Shown in pieces: positions 54,375-64,000 of a stretch of DNA of 64,000 nucleotides. A program made the translations under genes and the position numbers. The notes below the pieces were generated by a model. That model was not told the origin of the DNA, did no database searches, and was given only the letters and a program-made list of their open reading frames with translations. The stretch comes from Anthoceros angustus (taxonomy: Eukaryota; Streptophyta; Anthocerotopsida; Anthocerotales; Anthocerotaceae). Positions within the stretch are counted from its first letter, which is position 1; each line of letters starts with the position of its first letter. The stretch is taken from assembly GCA_010909165.1 (NCBI GenBank), contig MU008159.1, forward strand, positions 930,001 through 994,000. Direction: 5' to 3'.

Positions 54375-54670
54375 TAGCAAGGCATGCAAGAGCTCGGACT
54401 CAAGCGGTAGGCTGCGTCGAGCTTGCTTCGATGAGGACTGAGCCATCCGAGGCAGCGACTTGAGGCGTGCCAAGTTCGAAGTTTTGTATGTCGGGACGCG
54501 GCCCAGCAAGCTGCGGAGTGGGCAGCATTCTCGACCTACTTGAGCGTGAGTATGACGGAAAGGAGAAGGTTGATTTCGCAGCCCATTACACGATCACTTG
54601 GCGGGCGTGGTGGGACAACGAAAGGAAGCAAAAGGAGACAAGCCTACCATCCAATCTTGGGATGTCATGA
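54374..54670 (+). pseudogene. Gag-like fragment, damaged third copy
   Basis: VDFAAHYTITWRAWWDNERK near 54570-54630, same region as 52432-52874. It continues at 54671-54960 into unrelated sequence without a recognised gene. Confidence 0.5.
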
Positions 54671-55260
54671 AGTCCTCTGCTGTTGTTTCACCTAGCGAGT
54701 TTTACCGGTGAGGAAGGTGTGAGGTGCTTAGTGCGGGGGGTAAGAATCTGAGTAGCCGATGGCATGCACGATTTGCAAGCCTTGCAGGCTTCCGTGTCCA
54801 CACCACCACCATGGTGCCAACACCGTGGGCCAGGAATGGAGACTCACGGTGAGGAGGCGAGGGCTCTGCGCTCCCAGGCCGTTGTGAGGCGACGATGATC
54901 GCCGGTAATCCAGCGGTATGGGCGTCGATTGGAGAGGTTCACAAGTTCGATACATGCGGTAGGCGAGGTTAGTCGCAGAGTTGCTTGCACAAAATGCGAG
55001 AGCGAGAAGCGAGAGACATGCTTGCTCAAGTGCTTCAAAGGCCAACCTCGGGACAAGAGGCCATCGACGAGCAGCCTTGCTGCAGGTCAACCACGATCAT
55101 AGAGGAAATGATGAGCACCCCGATGTGCACCCCAGGGCTGCAACAACCCCGATATCTCCACATCCACGATCGCGTCGGTGACTCTTAAGCATTTCGAGTT
55201 CAAGGTGCAGCACAAGAAGGCGGGAGGATCCCAAAATAGCGGAAATTGCAAGGAGTTGCA

Positions 55261-55703
55261 AGTAGCAAGGCATGCGAGCTCGGACTCAGCGGTAGCCGAG
55301 CTGGGGTCGAGCTTGCTCGATGAGGACTGAGCCATCCGAGGCAGACTTGAGGCGTGCCAAGGTTGAAGTTTTGTCGGGCAGACCCGAGCAAGGCAGGAGT
55401 GGGCACAGCATTCTCGACCTACCGAGCGATGAGTATCGAGAAAAGGAGAAGGTTGATTTCAGCCCATTACACGATCACTTGGCGGGCGTGGTGGGACAAC
55501 GAAGGAAGCGACAAAAAGGAGACAAGCCTACCATCAATCTTGGGATGTCATGAAGTCCGTGCTGCAGACCTTTTGCCCAAGGATCACAAAGAAAGGTGTT
55601 GAGTCGACGCAATGCAGCGTTGAAGCACTGCAGAACCTTGGAAGACTTTCACCTTGCATTCATGAAGGCAATGTTAAAAGCGGATCTCGAGCAAGAAGCA
55701 AAA
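55261..55703 (+). pseudogene. Gag-like fragment (mate of 52432-52874)
   Basis: Appears base-for-base the same as 52432-52874 in the parts compared, then diverges. It continues into GKAAMRSNEYKLGISGSIV, present again at 56474. Confidence 0.55.
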
Positions 55704-56010
55704 TTGGCAAGGCTGCGATGCGATCAAACGAATACAAGCTCGGGATTAGCGGCAGCATTGTAAGACAATGGAGGAAGCTATGCGACCATGGACATCGAGC
55801 ACTACGGCGTGAAGGCCCACGTACCGGTATTCCGGTCTCATGAGCGCCACAACCAACAGCGGCAATTTACTCTGCGGCCCGGTCCTATCACACCGGTGAA
55901 ATACCACGCTCCCACATGGAAGCCAAGAATTTGAACACGCAAGGCCGGTCGCACAAATGAGCGGCAAGGAGAATTAAAGCCCATCAATTCGGTAGTGATG
56001 GAGAAAGAAT
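55704..56010. repeat. Repeat R3, copy 1 (mate at 56474-56768)
   Basis: ATTGGCAAGG through GATGGAGAAAGAATTC in both copies, with indels mostly at CAG/CTG. It lies between gag core and zinc knuckle, so it is probably the gag C-terminal half. 56011-56473 between the copies has no recognised gene. Confidence 0.85.
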
Positions 56011-56473
56011 TCGCACTCTAGCCCGACTATAGTGAGGGTTAGAAATAACGGTCGTCATCATCCAGTGCACGGATGACACCGGTAGTCGTCTCGATCGGTG
56101 GTCTTGTCTTTTGGGCGCAATATTGAAGCAAATACGGAAGTTCGTCGGACTAGGAGGCCGACATAGACATTGCAACTTGTAAACTTTCGTGGCCAAGCGT
56201 CTCTTCCTGGACATTTTCATCTCCAAAGACCAGTTCTTCTCTCCTCGACTTCCGGGCTTGACAACTTCTTTCGCTTTGACAATTCACTCTTTCTCGAAGA
56301 GTAAGTTTTGTCGGACAATGAACTTCGGTTGAAACTCATGGAGCGCAAATACTCAACTTTCTATGCCCTTGTTCCCTGTCACGAGGATTGTGAGTATGTA
56401 ATTTCTAGTTGAAATCAATCGGAGGCTAAACTCTTTGTAGCGAGATCAACAAGTGATCTTGATAGAAGAAGCA

Positions 56474-56830
56474 AAATTGGCAAGGTCTTTGCGATGCGAT
56501 CAAACACGAATACAAGCTCGGGATTAGCGGCGGCATTGTAAGGCGATGGAGGAAGCTATGCAAGCACCATGGACGCCGAGCACTACGTGAAGGCCCGTAC
56601 CGGTTTCCGGTCTCAGCGCCACAACCAACAACGGCTACTCGGCTATCCTATCACACCGGTGAAATACCTGCTCCCACATGGAAGCCAAAGAACACCGCAA
56701 GGCGGTCGCACAAATGAGCGGCAGGAGAATTAAAGCCCATCGGTCGGTAGTGATGGAGAAAGAATTCATAAGGCCAAAGGGCTTTGCTTCATATGTGCGA
56801 GCGAATCATGTATAGAGGCTGCCTTACAGC
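56474..56830 (+). pseudogene. Gag C-terminal half with zinc-knuckle remnant
   Basis: Second R3 copy followed by KGLCFICASESCIEA near 56777-56820. In gypsy gags this position has LCF-x-C-x4-H-x4-C, so the first two Cys fit and the His is lost. Supports the gag reading of the whole 52.4-56.8 kb stretch. Confidence 0.5.
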
Positions 56831-57069
56831 ATGTATGGTAAGTGGTGAGGAGCCGCAATAGCAACGGGCATGCCGTTGCCAAAGTTAATGCTTGCACAAG
56901 TGCAGCCGAATCAAGTGATGGTACGCACGCACATCGAGCAACCAAGTCGGATGGTTGTAAGAATGGTCGCAGTAGAGGCTGGAAAAACCAAGACTGAAGG
57001 TGAGACTTACGAACATCTTAAGCACGATCCATATATTGATGGCATGTTGGGTGGCGACCGGTGTCCTTT

Positions 57070-57330
57070 CTCATTGATGGAAACACACGATTGTATGCGG
57101 GCGTGATAAGAGATGCACGGTGTCAAGTGGTTTTGCAAGGAAATGGAACAATACATGAAGTTAGCCAATGGAGCCATCGAGAGTAAACATGCACGAAATC
57201 CAAGTGACATCTCCTTTCAAGGTATGAAGAGGCATTCAAAGTCCTAGATGCATCATGAAGTCTTGTTAGGGCAGGATTGGCTGGCACTTGACCCGAAATA
57301 TCATTTAGGAGGCATGAAATGACGTTTGGA
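57070..57330 (+). pseudogene. Aspartic protease fragment, copy 1
   Basis: HGVKWFCKEMEQYMKLANGA and IESKHARNPSDISFQG, then KVLDAS and, in another frame, GQDWLALDPKYHLGG near 57265-57310. A flap-like N-G stretch followed by V-L-D-A and G-Q-D-W-L is the second half of a gypsy protease. The D-T/S-G half upstream is not readable. Confidence 0.6.
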
Positions 57331-57489
57331 AAGGAGAGGGTGGCGGTCAAGGGCTCTCCTGGCGTCCGAGCATCAAGCTCTTTTCGGCCGGATCTGCAGG
57401 AAGGCCATCAAAGCTGGAGCGTTGGAGTATCGCCTTCTTGTTCAGCTGCGCGTAGAGCAAGAGCCTACAAGCACACTGAAACAGCGGAT

Positions 57490-57775
57490 GTCGAACCACC
57501 GGTCGGATCAAAGGAAGAATGGAACCCCAGAGTGAAGGAAATTTTGCGGTTCAAAGGCGTTTTGAGGAGACACAGGATTGCCACCAAGGCGTGATGTGGA
57601 TCATGCAATAGATCTCATCCACAGGCCAAACATGGCCCGTCCGCCTATAGACTAGCACCACGAGAACTTGTGCAGCTGCGATGGGCGACCTTTTGAAGAA
57701 AGGCCTCATAGAGTCGTGTCCCCATCGCAGCTCGGTCTGATTGTCAACACGGGAATGGCAAAGTGCGCATGTGCA
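57490..57775 (+). pseudogene. RT N-terminal fragment, copy 1
   Basis: KEILRRFKGVFEE-like sequence, then GLPPRRDVDHAIDLIH and PYRLAPRELVQL in shifted frames near 57530-57690. This is the usual start of gypsy RT. It then breaks off; 57776-58389 shows no recognised domain. Confidence 0.6.
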
Positions 57776-58389
57776 CCAGGGTTGAAACGCTTCCACGGTG
57801 AAGAAAATTGATCCCCCACATTGTTGGCGCTAAGCGGTGTTAGAAAGCGGCCGGTTCCTACCTCTTTAACAAGGTCACGAGCAGCTAAGTAAGTGTCACA
57901 TAACGACCGACCAGCAATGCGCCATAACTCTGGACCGGCTCACGCAAGGTATTCCCACCTCCATTGAGTTTGGGCATCAGGCGTTTCAACGCCAATTTTT
58001 GACCACATCTTTGGGAACTTTACAAGCTGTTAGATTTTGAAACAAAGAGTCCATGAAAATCATGAGACACCGAGGATGGGCGGTGATCAGCGGCGGAAAC
58101 CATATTGAACCATACAGGCCAACCGGTGGCGAGTAGAAAAACTCCTACGAAGCCGGTGAAGGGTACATCAAGGTCAAATCCGAAATGTTGTGCCCCACCA
58201 AGATATCCGCATCTAGCCGGTGCAACTTGATCATTAAGTTGTTTAATAAAGCTCGTTCACGATAGCAAAATGAGAATTAGATGGACTTCCAAGTTTTGCT
58301 ATAGCGGAGGAATTCTTCATTCACTTCCATTGGCACCATAGCGAGGCGATAGTTATACCTTCCTTGCATCTTAGGACATTTGAGCGGCT

Positions 58390-58660
58390 TTGGCATTGAT
58401 GGAGGCTCAACACGATATGCGAGGCGGCAGCTAGAGATGCACGGTGTCAAGTGGTTTTGCAAGGAAATGGAACAATACATGAAGTTAGCCAATGGAGCCA
58501 TCGAGAGTAAACATGCACGAAATCCAAGTGACATCTCCTTTCAAGGGTATGAAGACGAGTCGCTCAAGTCCTAGATGCACATGAAGTCTTGTTGGGGCAG
58601 GATTGGCTATGGCGGACCCGAAATATCATTTAGGAGGCATGAAATGACGTTGATGGAAAG
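58390..58660 (+). pseudogene. Aspartic protease fragment, copy 2
   Basis: Duplicate of 57110-57330: MHGVKWFCKEMEQYMKLANG, IESKHARNPSDISFQGYEDE, then a frame change to QDWLWRTRNII-like sequence. Copy 2 keeps a little more after FQGYE. Confidence 0.6.
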
Positions 58661-58814
58661 GAGAGGGTGGCGGTCGAGGCTCTCACCAACGTCCGCATCA
58701 AGCTCTTTTGGATCTGCAGGAAGGCCATCAAAGCTGGAGCGTTGGAGTATCGCCTTCTTGTTCATTGCGGGCGTAGAGCAAGAGCCTACAAGCACTGGCA
58801 ACGGATGTAACCAC

Positions 58815-59335
58815 CGGTCGGATCAAAGGAGAGAATGAGGAACCCCAAATTTTGGAAGCGGTTCAAAGGCGTTTTGAGGAGACACAAGGATTGCCACCAA
58901 GGCGTGATGTGGATCATGCAATAGATCTCATCCACAGGCCAAACATGGCTCCGCCCTATAGACTAGCACCACCGAGAGAACTTGCGGGTGCAGCTGCGAT
59001 GGGCGACCTTTTGAAGAAAGGCCTCATGAGAGTCTGTGTCCCCATCACGCAGCTCCGGTCTTGATTGTCACGGGAATGGCAAAGTGCGCATGTGCATAGA
59101 CTACAGGGTTGAGCACGCTTCCGGTGAAGAATCGGTTTCGAGATGCGCGCATCGAAATATTGGATAATCTTGTCGGAGCCCAGTGTTTAGCAAGGTGGAT
59201 CTGCGGGCGGGTTCCATCAAATCCGCATCAAGGCGGGGCGAATTCAAATCCGCCTTAGAACGCAGTGCAGGCACTGTCGGTTGTCTTGCCTTTTGGTATG
59301 ACCAACGCCCTGCTTTAACTTTGATGACCAAGATT
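58815..59335 (+). pseudogene. RT N-terminal part, copy 2
   Basis: RRFEETQGLPPRRDVDHAID, LIHRPNMAPPYRLAPPREL, DLLKKGLMR (58852-59040), then KVRMCIDYR near 59075-59105, VKNRF, LDNLVGAQCFSKVDLRAG near 59155-59210, HQIRIKAG near 59215-59240 and a damaged PFGMTNAP near 59290-59320. The fingers and motif A are present, including the Asp of KVDL; motif B is damaged and the YxDD box is missing because the element is cut at about 59335. Confidence 0.75.
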
Positions 59336-59640
59336 TTGAGGCCCCTACTAGAAATGGCATATGTTACACTTTATGTTAAGATTTGGACCCCTGGATGTAA
59401 CACTCATGTTGCAATTTTGGGGTCATGTAACACTTTTGGGCCCCTTGTTACACTTTGGCTTGGAAACCATACCACTACATTGTTGCAATCATGTTGCAAT
59501 AGTGTTGCAATTATGTTAAGATGAAGTGAGAGGTGGTTTTGCCTCTCTCAAAATTGCAACATGATTGCAACATATAAAATGTTACAAGAAAAGTCTTGTA
59601 ACACTTTTGGAGGCTTGGTACCGAACCTCCTCCCCATCCA
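59336..59640. repeat. Hairpin-rich short element
   Basis: A 20-base perfect inverted repeat pairs 59481-59500 with 59553-59572 around a loop holding a smaller hairpin (GAGAGG/CCTCTC, 59528-59533 with 59542-59547). A 10-base stem with a 4-base loop follows (59580-59589 with 59594-59603). Words TGTTGCAA and TGTAACA recur. It could be a foldback or MITE that broke the RT; no clear target duplication. Confidence 0.65.
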
Positions 59641-60235
59641 CCATTGCCTTTTACTTTTGCCCTTGAAATACCACGTTTTACTTGGTATTTACCACCGATA
59701 CACCCTTCAATATGACCATATACAAATACAATCAATACATCCTTGTACTATATGTAATCTACTGATAAATGTACTATATTATTCTAAGTGCTATCTTCAA
59801 TTTCATATAAAATAAGTTTGTATATTACGCGTATTACATCGTACCTGCATACATATTCATGGTACCATACTTTGTATTTACTATACGTAAATAGCGCCCT
59901 TTATACCCCTACTTTATAGCATGGCGTCCGGTTTGTCCTTCCCATCACCAATAGCCACTTCTCACATGGCGCCCAAGAAGATATTGTCCCCACCTATCAC
60001 CTTCGTGACGCATCCAGGTAAGCTGATCAGTTAGCTAGTTACGCAACAATTTGACAGAAATCACGATGTCGGAGCGGTCTTGGCCTCGACCTTGCAATGC
60101 TCGCAAGTACAAGATCCTTGCGGCTGTACACATGATCCCATACCACAATCCTTCACCAACATCATGTCACATTGGTTACGCATCCTGAAAAATTGAATCA
60201 CGGCGAACGGGTCTCTACTTGAAATCACAGAACGG
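59641..60235. other. AT-rich, no gene recognised
   Basis: Rich in TATATTA-like words with no supported coding or RNA gene. Confidence 0.5.
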
Positions 60236-60357
60236 GCCTCCTCCTCTTCCTTTCCCTCTCCCCTCCTTCATCTCCCCTCCATCTCCCCTCCTTCCTCCCC
60301 TTCTCCTTATAAAGCTTGACCCTCAAGCCGTGGCAAAAGAACATAGTTTTGAACATT
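60236..60357 (+). promoter_or_regulatory. CT-rich tract with TATA box; 52-bp repeat shared with the window end
   Basis: A long pyrimidine run (TCCTCTTCC, CCCTCTCCCCTCC and similar, 60236-60307) is followed by TATAAA at 60308-60313. The 52 bases 60306-60357, starting CTTATAAAGCTTGACC, recur exactly at 63949-64000. This resembles a plant core promoter with a pyrimidine patch, or part of an LTR. Confidence 0.6.
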
Positions 60358-60359
60358 TT

Positions 60360-61377
60360 CACCTTAGTTATAATAGTTGAGGCGTGCATATACATCTCAA
60401 GCTCCTGACTAGTTGCATTCCTTGTACAACGACAAGCATGTCGAGTTGTAAGGTGGACGGAAATTGCACAAGCTACATTGCAAGCGAACAACAGACATTA
60501 ATCCCACCCATCTCTTCCGATTTTCCATCACACCTCGAGCCTTTCCATCAAAAAGTCAAGCTACCACATTCTCGCCCACCGCAAAAAGCGCAATCTAATA
60601 ATTTGAACAAGCGAGACCACGCGGCGAGCAAACTAAGGACAAAACAAAGCGTACATACAGAAATCAATAAAGTTGGTTCACACCTTCCTCGGGATTTGAG
60701 CAAGCGTATACCACACATGATCAAATGCTCTACCAAGCGATTCGTGCTTGGTAGAGCATTATATCTCTCATTTTCTTGACCTTGATGAGAATTAGTCACT
60801 GACTAACTCAAACTTTACTTGGCGACAATAAACAATTGATCTGCTGCAACCTCATCATCCACGCTCTCCGAATTCATCGGCTTCCTTGCAACCATGGGCC
60901 GGATCAGCGAGGCACTCTCATGGCGAGACCTTTGCGGCCCCGCTCCTTGGTGGCCAATTCGGCCGCTACTGCCGTGCACACTGCGCCGCGCGAGCATCAA
61001 TCTTGACACGGCGTGTCTGAGCCTTCCATCCATGAGCCACGGCGGAAGGCAATTCGAAAGCAAGGGCACCTAATCTCCGCCGCTTCTCCTTCTCCCGGTC
61101 CACAGTGTTGACTCGATTTCGCAAGCACATCCTCCAGCACATTCTGAATTGGCTGCCCTCCAGAATCCGCTCCAAACCGGGTAGATCCGAGCTTAGGTCA
61201 GGTGCTTGCCGCAAGCACGAACTCCCAGTGTAGACAAGTTTGCGAAGAAAGGATCCTCGAAATACAGGATGCTTGGTGGAAGATGTCTGTGATCGGCGTG
61301 GCAGCGGGGGGCCGGGAGAATGTGTTTTTCAAAGTGATTAATATCTAAAACTACGTTGGCTGTTAAGCAACAATTAT
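60360..61377. other. No gene recognised; one strong hairpin
   Basis: Short open frames without family features. Contains the 15-bp stem at 60724-60760, listed separately. Confidence 0.4.
60724..60760. other. 15-bp perfect hairpin
   Basis: AATGCTCTACCAAGC (60724-60738) pairs with its exact reverse complement at 60746-60760 around the 7-base loop GATTCGT. TTGGTAGAGCAT also resembles a tRNA D-arm, but no tRNA can be built. Confidence 0.8.
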
Positions 61378-61475
61378 TGTTCTAGTGGCTAGCCTACCAT
61401 GGACTGGGCGGTTATGTGTTCAAACCTCCTACCCGGCGGTTATGTGTTCAAACCTCCTACCCGCTGTAATCCATT
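61378..61475 (+). repeat. tRNA-like fragment with 28-bp tandem duplication
   Basis: TCTAGTGGCTAGCC (A-box-like) is followed about 35 bases later by GTGTTCAAACCTCC (B-box-like). The segment GGCGGTTATGTGTTCAAACC is then repeated once. Spacing fits a tRNA-derived SINE head; no full tRNA fold is seen. Confidence 0.5.
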
Positions 61476-61499
61476 TTAAATGTCCTCACCACACTCGGA

Positions 61500-61850
61500 T
61501 ATGCGAGACCCGTCAGGTCCAAACGGGGATGCGACTTGACGGAGCCGATCCCGTTATGTCTGAACGGAACTGTTAGGATCGGACGGAGCCGTTGGGACAG
61601 GACAGGCTCCTTATGACAGAACTTGACGGAGCTGTTACCGTTAGGGCTGCACGGAGCCGTTAAGATCGGACGGAGCCGTTGGGACGGGAAAGGCTCCTTA
61701 GGGTCGAATGGGACGGATGGGCTTCTCAGCTCCAAACGAGACGGGATGTGCTCATGATGTGGGGACGGGGCCCGTTGGATTCGGACGGCTGCTAAGTTCG
61801 ACGTTGGAACGGGACGGGACCCGTTGGATGCAGATGAAGCCGCGTTAAGT
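61500..61850. repeat. Degenerate GGACGGAGCCGTT tandem array
   Basis: Irregular repeats of GGACGGAGCCGTT and GGGACGGGA. Two longer matching pieces (GATCGGACGGAGCCGTTGGG with AGGCTCCTTA after it) lie near 61577 and 61655. Open frames here are repeat by-products. Confidence 0.8.
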
Positions 61851-61859
61851 GTATTTCAT

Positions 61860-63400
61860 TGTTTACTAAATATCTGATTAATTATACACTATATTGATTA
61901 AATATAAAATTAATCATTAAGAATTAAAATTATTTGTTAAGAACTAAAATTACTGTTAAAATTACCTAAATCCACACCAAGCGGTGTGGCTCAGAACCTA
62001 AGAAACAACGCCTTTTCCAACGTTGTTTTGGAGCGTTGTTTTGAGGGGCAAAAATGTAGTAGTGCGGCTATGGTCCAACATGGTAAAGATGGACGGAAAA
62101 AGCGTTAACTCCAAGAAGCTAAGCATAAAACCATGGAAGCTGTCCTCCAATTGCACCACCGGCACTCCATTCACGTGCTGTGCCAACGAGCTTAGACTTA
62201 GATAGCGGACTGCGATTTGCGGGCGGTAGAGCTCGAAAGAGTGCAGTGCAACTACGGTGAAATAACGGGGAAACAAAGTCAATTGGCCATGTGTCCTGGC
62301 GAGCAAAAATGGAAGCACGAGCTGAAAAAAGTATCCCAAGTAAGAGGTGCATTACCATCCACCGGTGGTGGGTTCGAATTAATTCGAAAGTCCTCATCCG
62401 CCTCACCCGCCTAAACACGTTGCTCAACCATGATCCGGATCTGGACCACGGTTCATGGATCTTCCTTGATGCCACTTTCCTCTCTCGGAGGTTTGCTCCA
62501 AAATGCCCTCGGTGGGCGGAGTTCTCCGCCCCTCCTTGTGCATTCACACGCTCTTCCCTGCAGTGATCCGGACTTGTTGGTGTTTATTTTTCCGTTTCCT
62601 TTCTTGAAGCACATCACACCAAGCGCAATCGCGTGCAGGATGTCGGGCACAATTGGAAAGACTATCCATCCTCTAACGATTCTTTGCGGTGGATCGCGGA
62701 TGGCGATTGAAACCCATTCCTCGTAGACCGGAAGTACCGGCATCGCACCATCGTGAGAAAGGAGTGAGCACGTGGGGCGCAATGTCCGGTGACATCAAAT
62801 CGGCATTCAAAACCAAGTTGCTGGCGGATCTGGTGGCCGGACCCACAAATGAGGAGGAGCGGATCTGGTCCGGACCAAGAGTGAAAGCGTGATCCGGTCG
62901 GAAAAGATAGAAGGAGGAGATGTTTGTGCGCTAGCAAAGGTGAGTGGCATCTTGCCACGCGGCTTGGGTTGTGAAACGTCTAGGCCGGGTTGAACACACC
63001 GCGCAGCAACATTGGGCGATAAGCGCATTCGTTTGCCCGACGCCATCGACGTATCACGCGATCGCGTGCCACCACGCTGGTCAGCTGCGAGGCCCCACCG
63101 TCTCCTTTCAAATTCGCAATCAAAATTTGGGTAGCTGGTAAGAACCGTAGTCGAGTCAAAATGTCCGTCATATCCATGTTGGAAAGTAAAGGAAAACTTT
63201 ACTAGAAATGGTATACGGTGGGGAGGGAATCGATGAGTTGAAGTGGGTAGCAAGGCATGGATTGAGAGCATGCCTTGGAGTGGTATAGTGGTTGAGGGTT
63301 AATGGAATGCTTAGTTGTGCGAAGGTTGGTGACGTGGTGATATATGGGGACGTGAGCTCTAAGTGATGTGTGTGCATGATTGTAGGGAAGGGGAAAGCTG
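61860..63400. other. No gene recognised; B-box-like word near 62370
   Basis: GGTGGTGGGTTCGAATT near 62363-62380 matches the pol III B-box, with GAGGTGCATTACC upstream at a possible A-box place. Open frames on both strands through 62.1-63.3 kb have no recognised domain and overlap one another. Confidence 0.35.
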
Positions 63401-63404
63401 GTGG

Positions 63405-63515
63405 AAGGTGAAGGCCAACTTGCTACCATTCACAACATATGCAAAGTTGAAGGAAAGTGACAATATTATTGATTGCCTTGAGAGCTGAGCGGTGCCTTGA
63501 GAAGGCTGACGGTGC
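63405..63515. repeat. Direct repeat shared with 49677-49790
   Basis: GTGAAGGCCAACTTGCTA and the following bases match the 49.7-kb copy, with loss of short pieces. Confidence 0.75.
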
Positions 63516-63948
63516 ACTCTCGAGATTAGGGTAAGAGGCATGCTAGGTGACTTATTGGTGGGCAATTGCACGGTGGACATGTATGTCAAAATGTGGCCCT
63601 GGAAGTTGCGAGGGGTTTTGAGAGCTTGGCCACAAAAGATGTAGTGACATTGAATGCACATGCATAGATTCTTCGTTACTGGTGTCCCCACTAGGAGTGT
63701 TCGGACCTACAGGGCTAGTTTTGCATGCCCATAAAGCACAACATGATGTAAGCAAGTTGTGAGCAGTGGAGGAAGGAACTTGGAGGCGAGACCATGAGGA
63801 CCCGCTCAAAAGATCATGAGGAGACTTGATGCCATGGATCGGGGAGATTAAAAGGCGGTAGCTGGTGAAGAAGAGCGGAAGAGCTGAACTGAGCACGAGG
63901 CGGTCTGTAAAAGTCTAAGAAGTTGAGGTGAGCATCGGGCCTCAAAGA
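63516..63948. other. No gene recognised
   Basis: Unclassified sequence up to the start of the terminal repeat. Confidence 0.35.
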
Positions 63949-64000
63949 CTTATAAAGCTTGACCCTCAAGCCGTGGCAAAAGAACATAGTTTTGAACATT
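63949..64000 (+). repeat. 52-bp TATA-bearing repeat at the window end (mate at 60306-60357)
   Basis: Exact match to 60306-60357 including the TATA box. The window ends inside the repeat, so its full length is unknown. A pair 3.64 kb apart would suit LTRs of a short element. Confidence 0.85.

Larger units (their letters stand above)
52374..59335 (+). mobile_element. Ty3/gypsy fragments: gag, protease, N-terminal RT, with internal duplications
   Basis: Gag-like pieces at 52432-52874, 54374-54670 and 55261-55703, a zinc-knuckle remnant near 56777-56830, protease at 57070-57330 and again 58390-58660, and RT start at 57490-57770 and again 58815-59335. All are on the plus strand in gypsy order. 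RNase H and integrase are absent; the sequence breaks off at 59335 within RT. LTRs are not identified. Confidence 0.65.

Noticed and set aside
62119-63271. Overlapping open frames on both strands
   Set aside because: No domains, mutually overlapping, and composition consistent with chance in GC-richer sequence.

Overview
The window looks like a repeat-rich, gene-poor piece of a nuclear genome from the green lineage. Plant-type Ty3/gypsy chromoviruses, a LINE ending in (GTT)n, LTR promoters and an initiator-tRNA-Met primer site all point that way. A charophyte alga or an early-diverging land plant is my best guess, but that is inference. I found no intact host gene, no rRNA and no complete tRNA gene. 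Almost every coding stretch is a transposon gene or a broken gene with frameshifts.

Layout. (1) 1.3-11.2 kb, minus strand: a Ty3/gypsy-like element in the order gag, possible protease, DNA cytosine-5 methyltransferase, reverse transcriptase, RNase H, integrase. The methyltransferase and RT block is present twice in tandem, and so is gag. (2) 12.3-25.8 kb, plus strand: parts of a chromovirus. Gag and protease (12.3-13.3 kb) are separated from RT, RNase H and integrase (20.4-24.9 kb) by unclassified sequence, two minisatellites and a LINE (15.0-19.6 kb). A 3' LTR carrying a 29-bp minisatellite follows. (3) 25.8-41.7 kb: non-coding repeats, with tandem arrays of about 0.82 kb and 0.87 kb, two paralogous blocks of 3-4 kb, fragments of a small secreted cysteine-rich protein family, tRNA-like modules, and one clean 1.18 kb insertion whose empty site is also in the window. 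(4) 41.7-47.4 kb, minus strand: a structurally complete chromovirus with both LTRs, PBS, PPT and a 5-bp target duplication. (5) 47.9-49.6 kb, plus strand: a broken gene with a Crinkler-like N-terminal header and a protein-kinase-like C-terminus. (6) 50-59.3 kb, plus strand: duplicated gag, protease and N-terminal RT parts of another Ty3/gypsy element. (7) 59.3-64 kb: hairpins, tRNA-like fragments, a degenerate tandem repeat and a 52-bp TATA-bearing repeat shared with the window end.

Two points stand out. First, a C5 methyltransferase with recognisable motifs I, IV, VI, VIII, IX and X lies inside a retrotransposon pol region, between the possible protease and RT. A mobile element that carries its own cytosine methyltransferase could mark or protect its own DNA. 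Second, many segments occur as a cleaner copy beside a damaged copy, and the damage falls almost only on CAG and CTG trinucleotides. Those are the plant CHG methylation sites. The pattern (indels rather than C-to-T changes) looks more like long-read base-calling error at methylated CHG sites plus unmerged overlaps than biological decay. If so, many frameshifts and tandem duplications here may not exist in the real genome.
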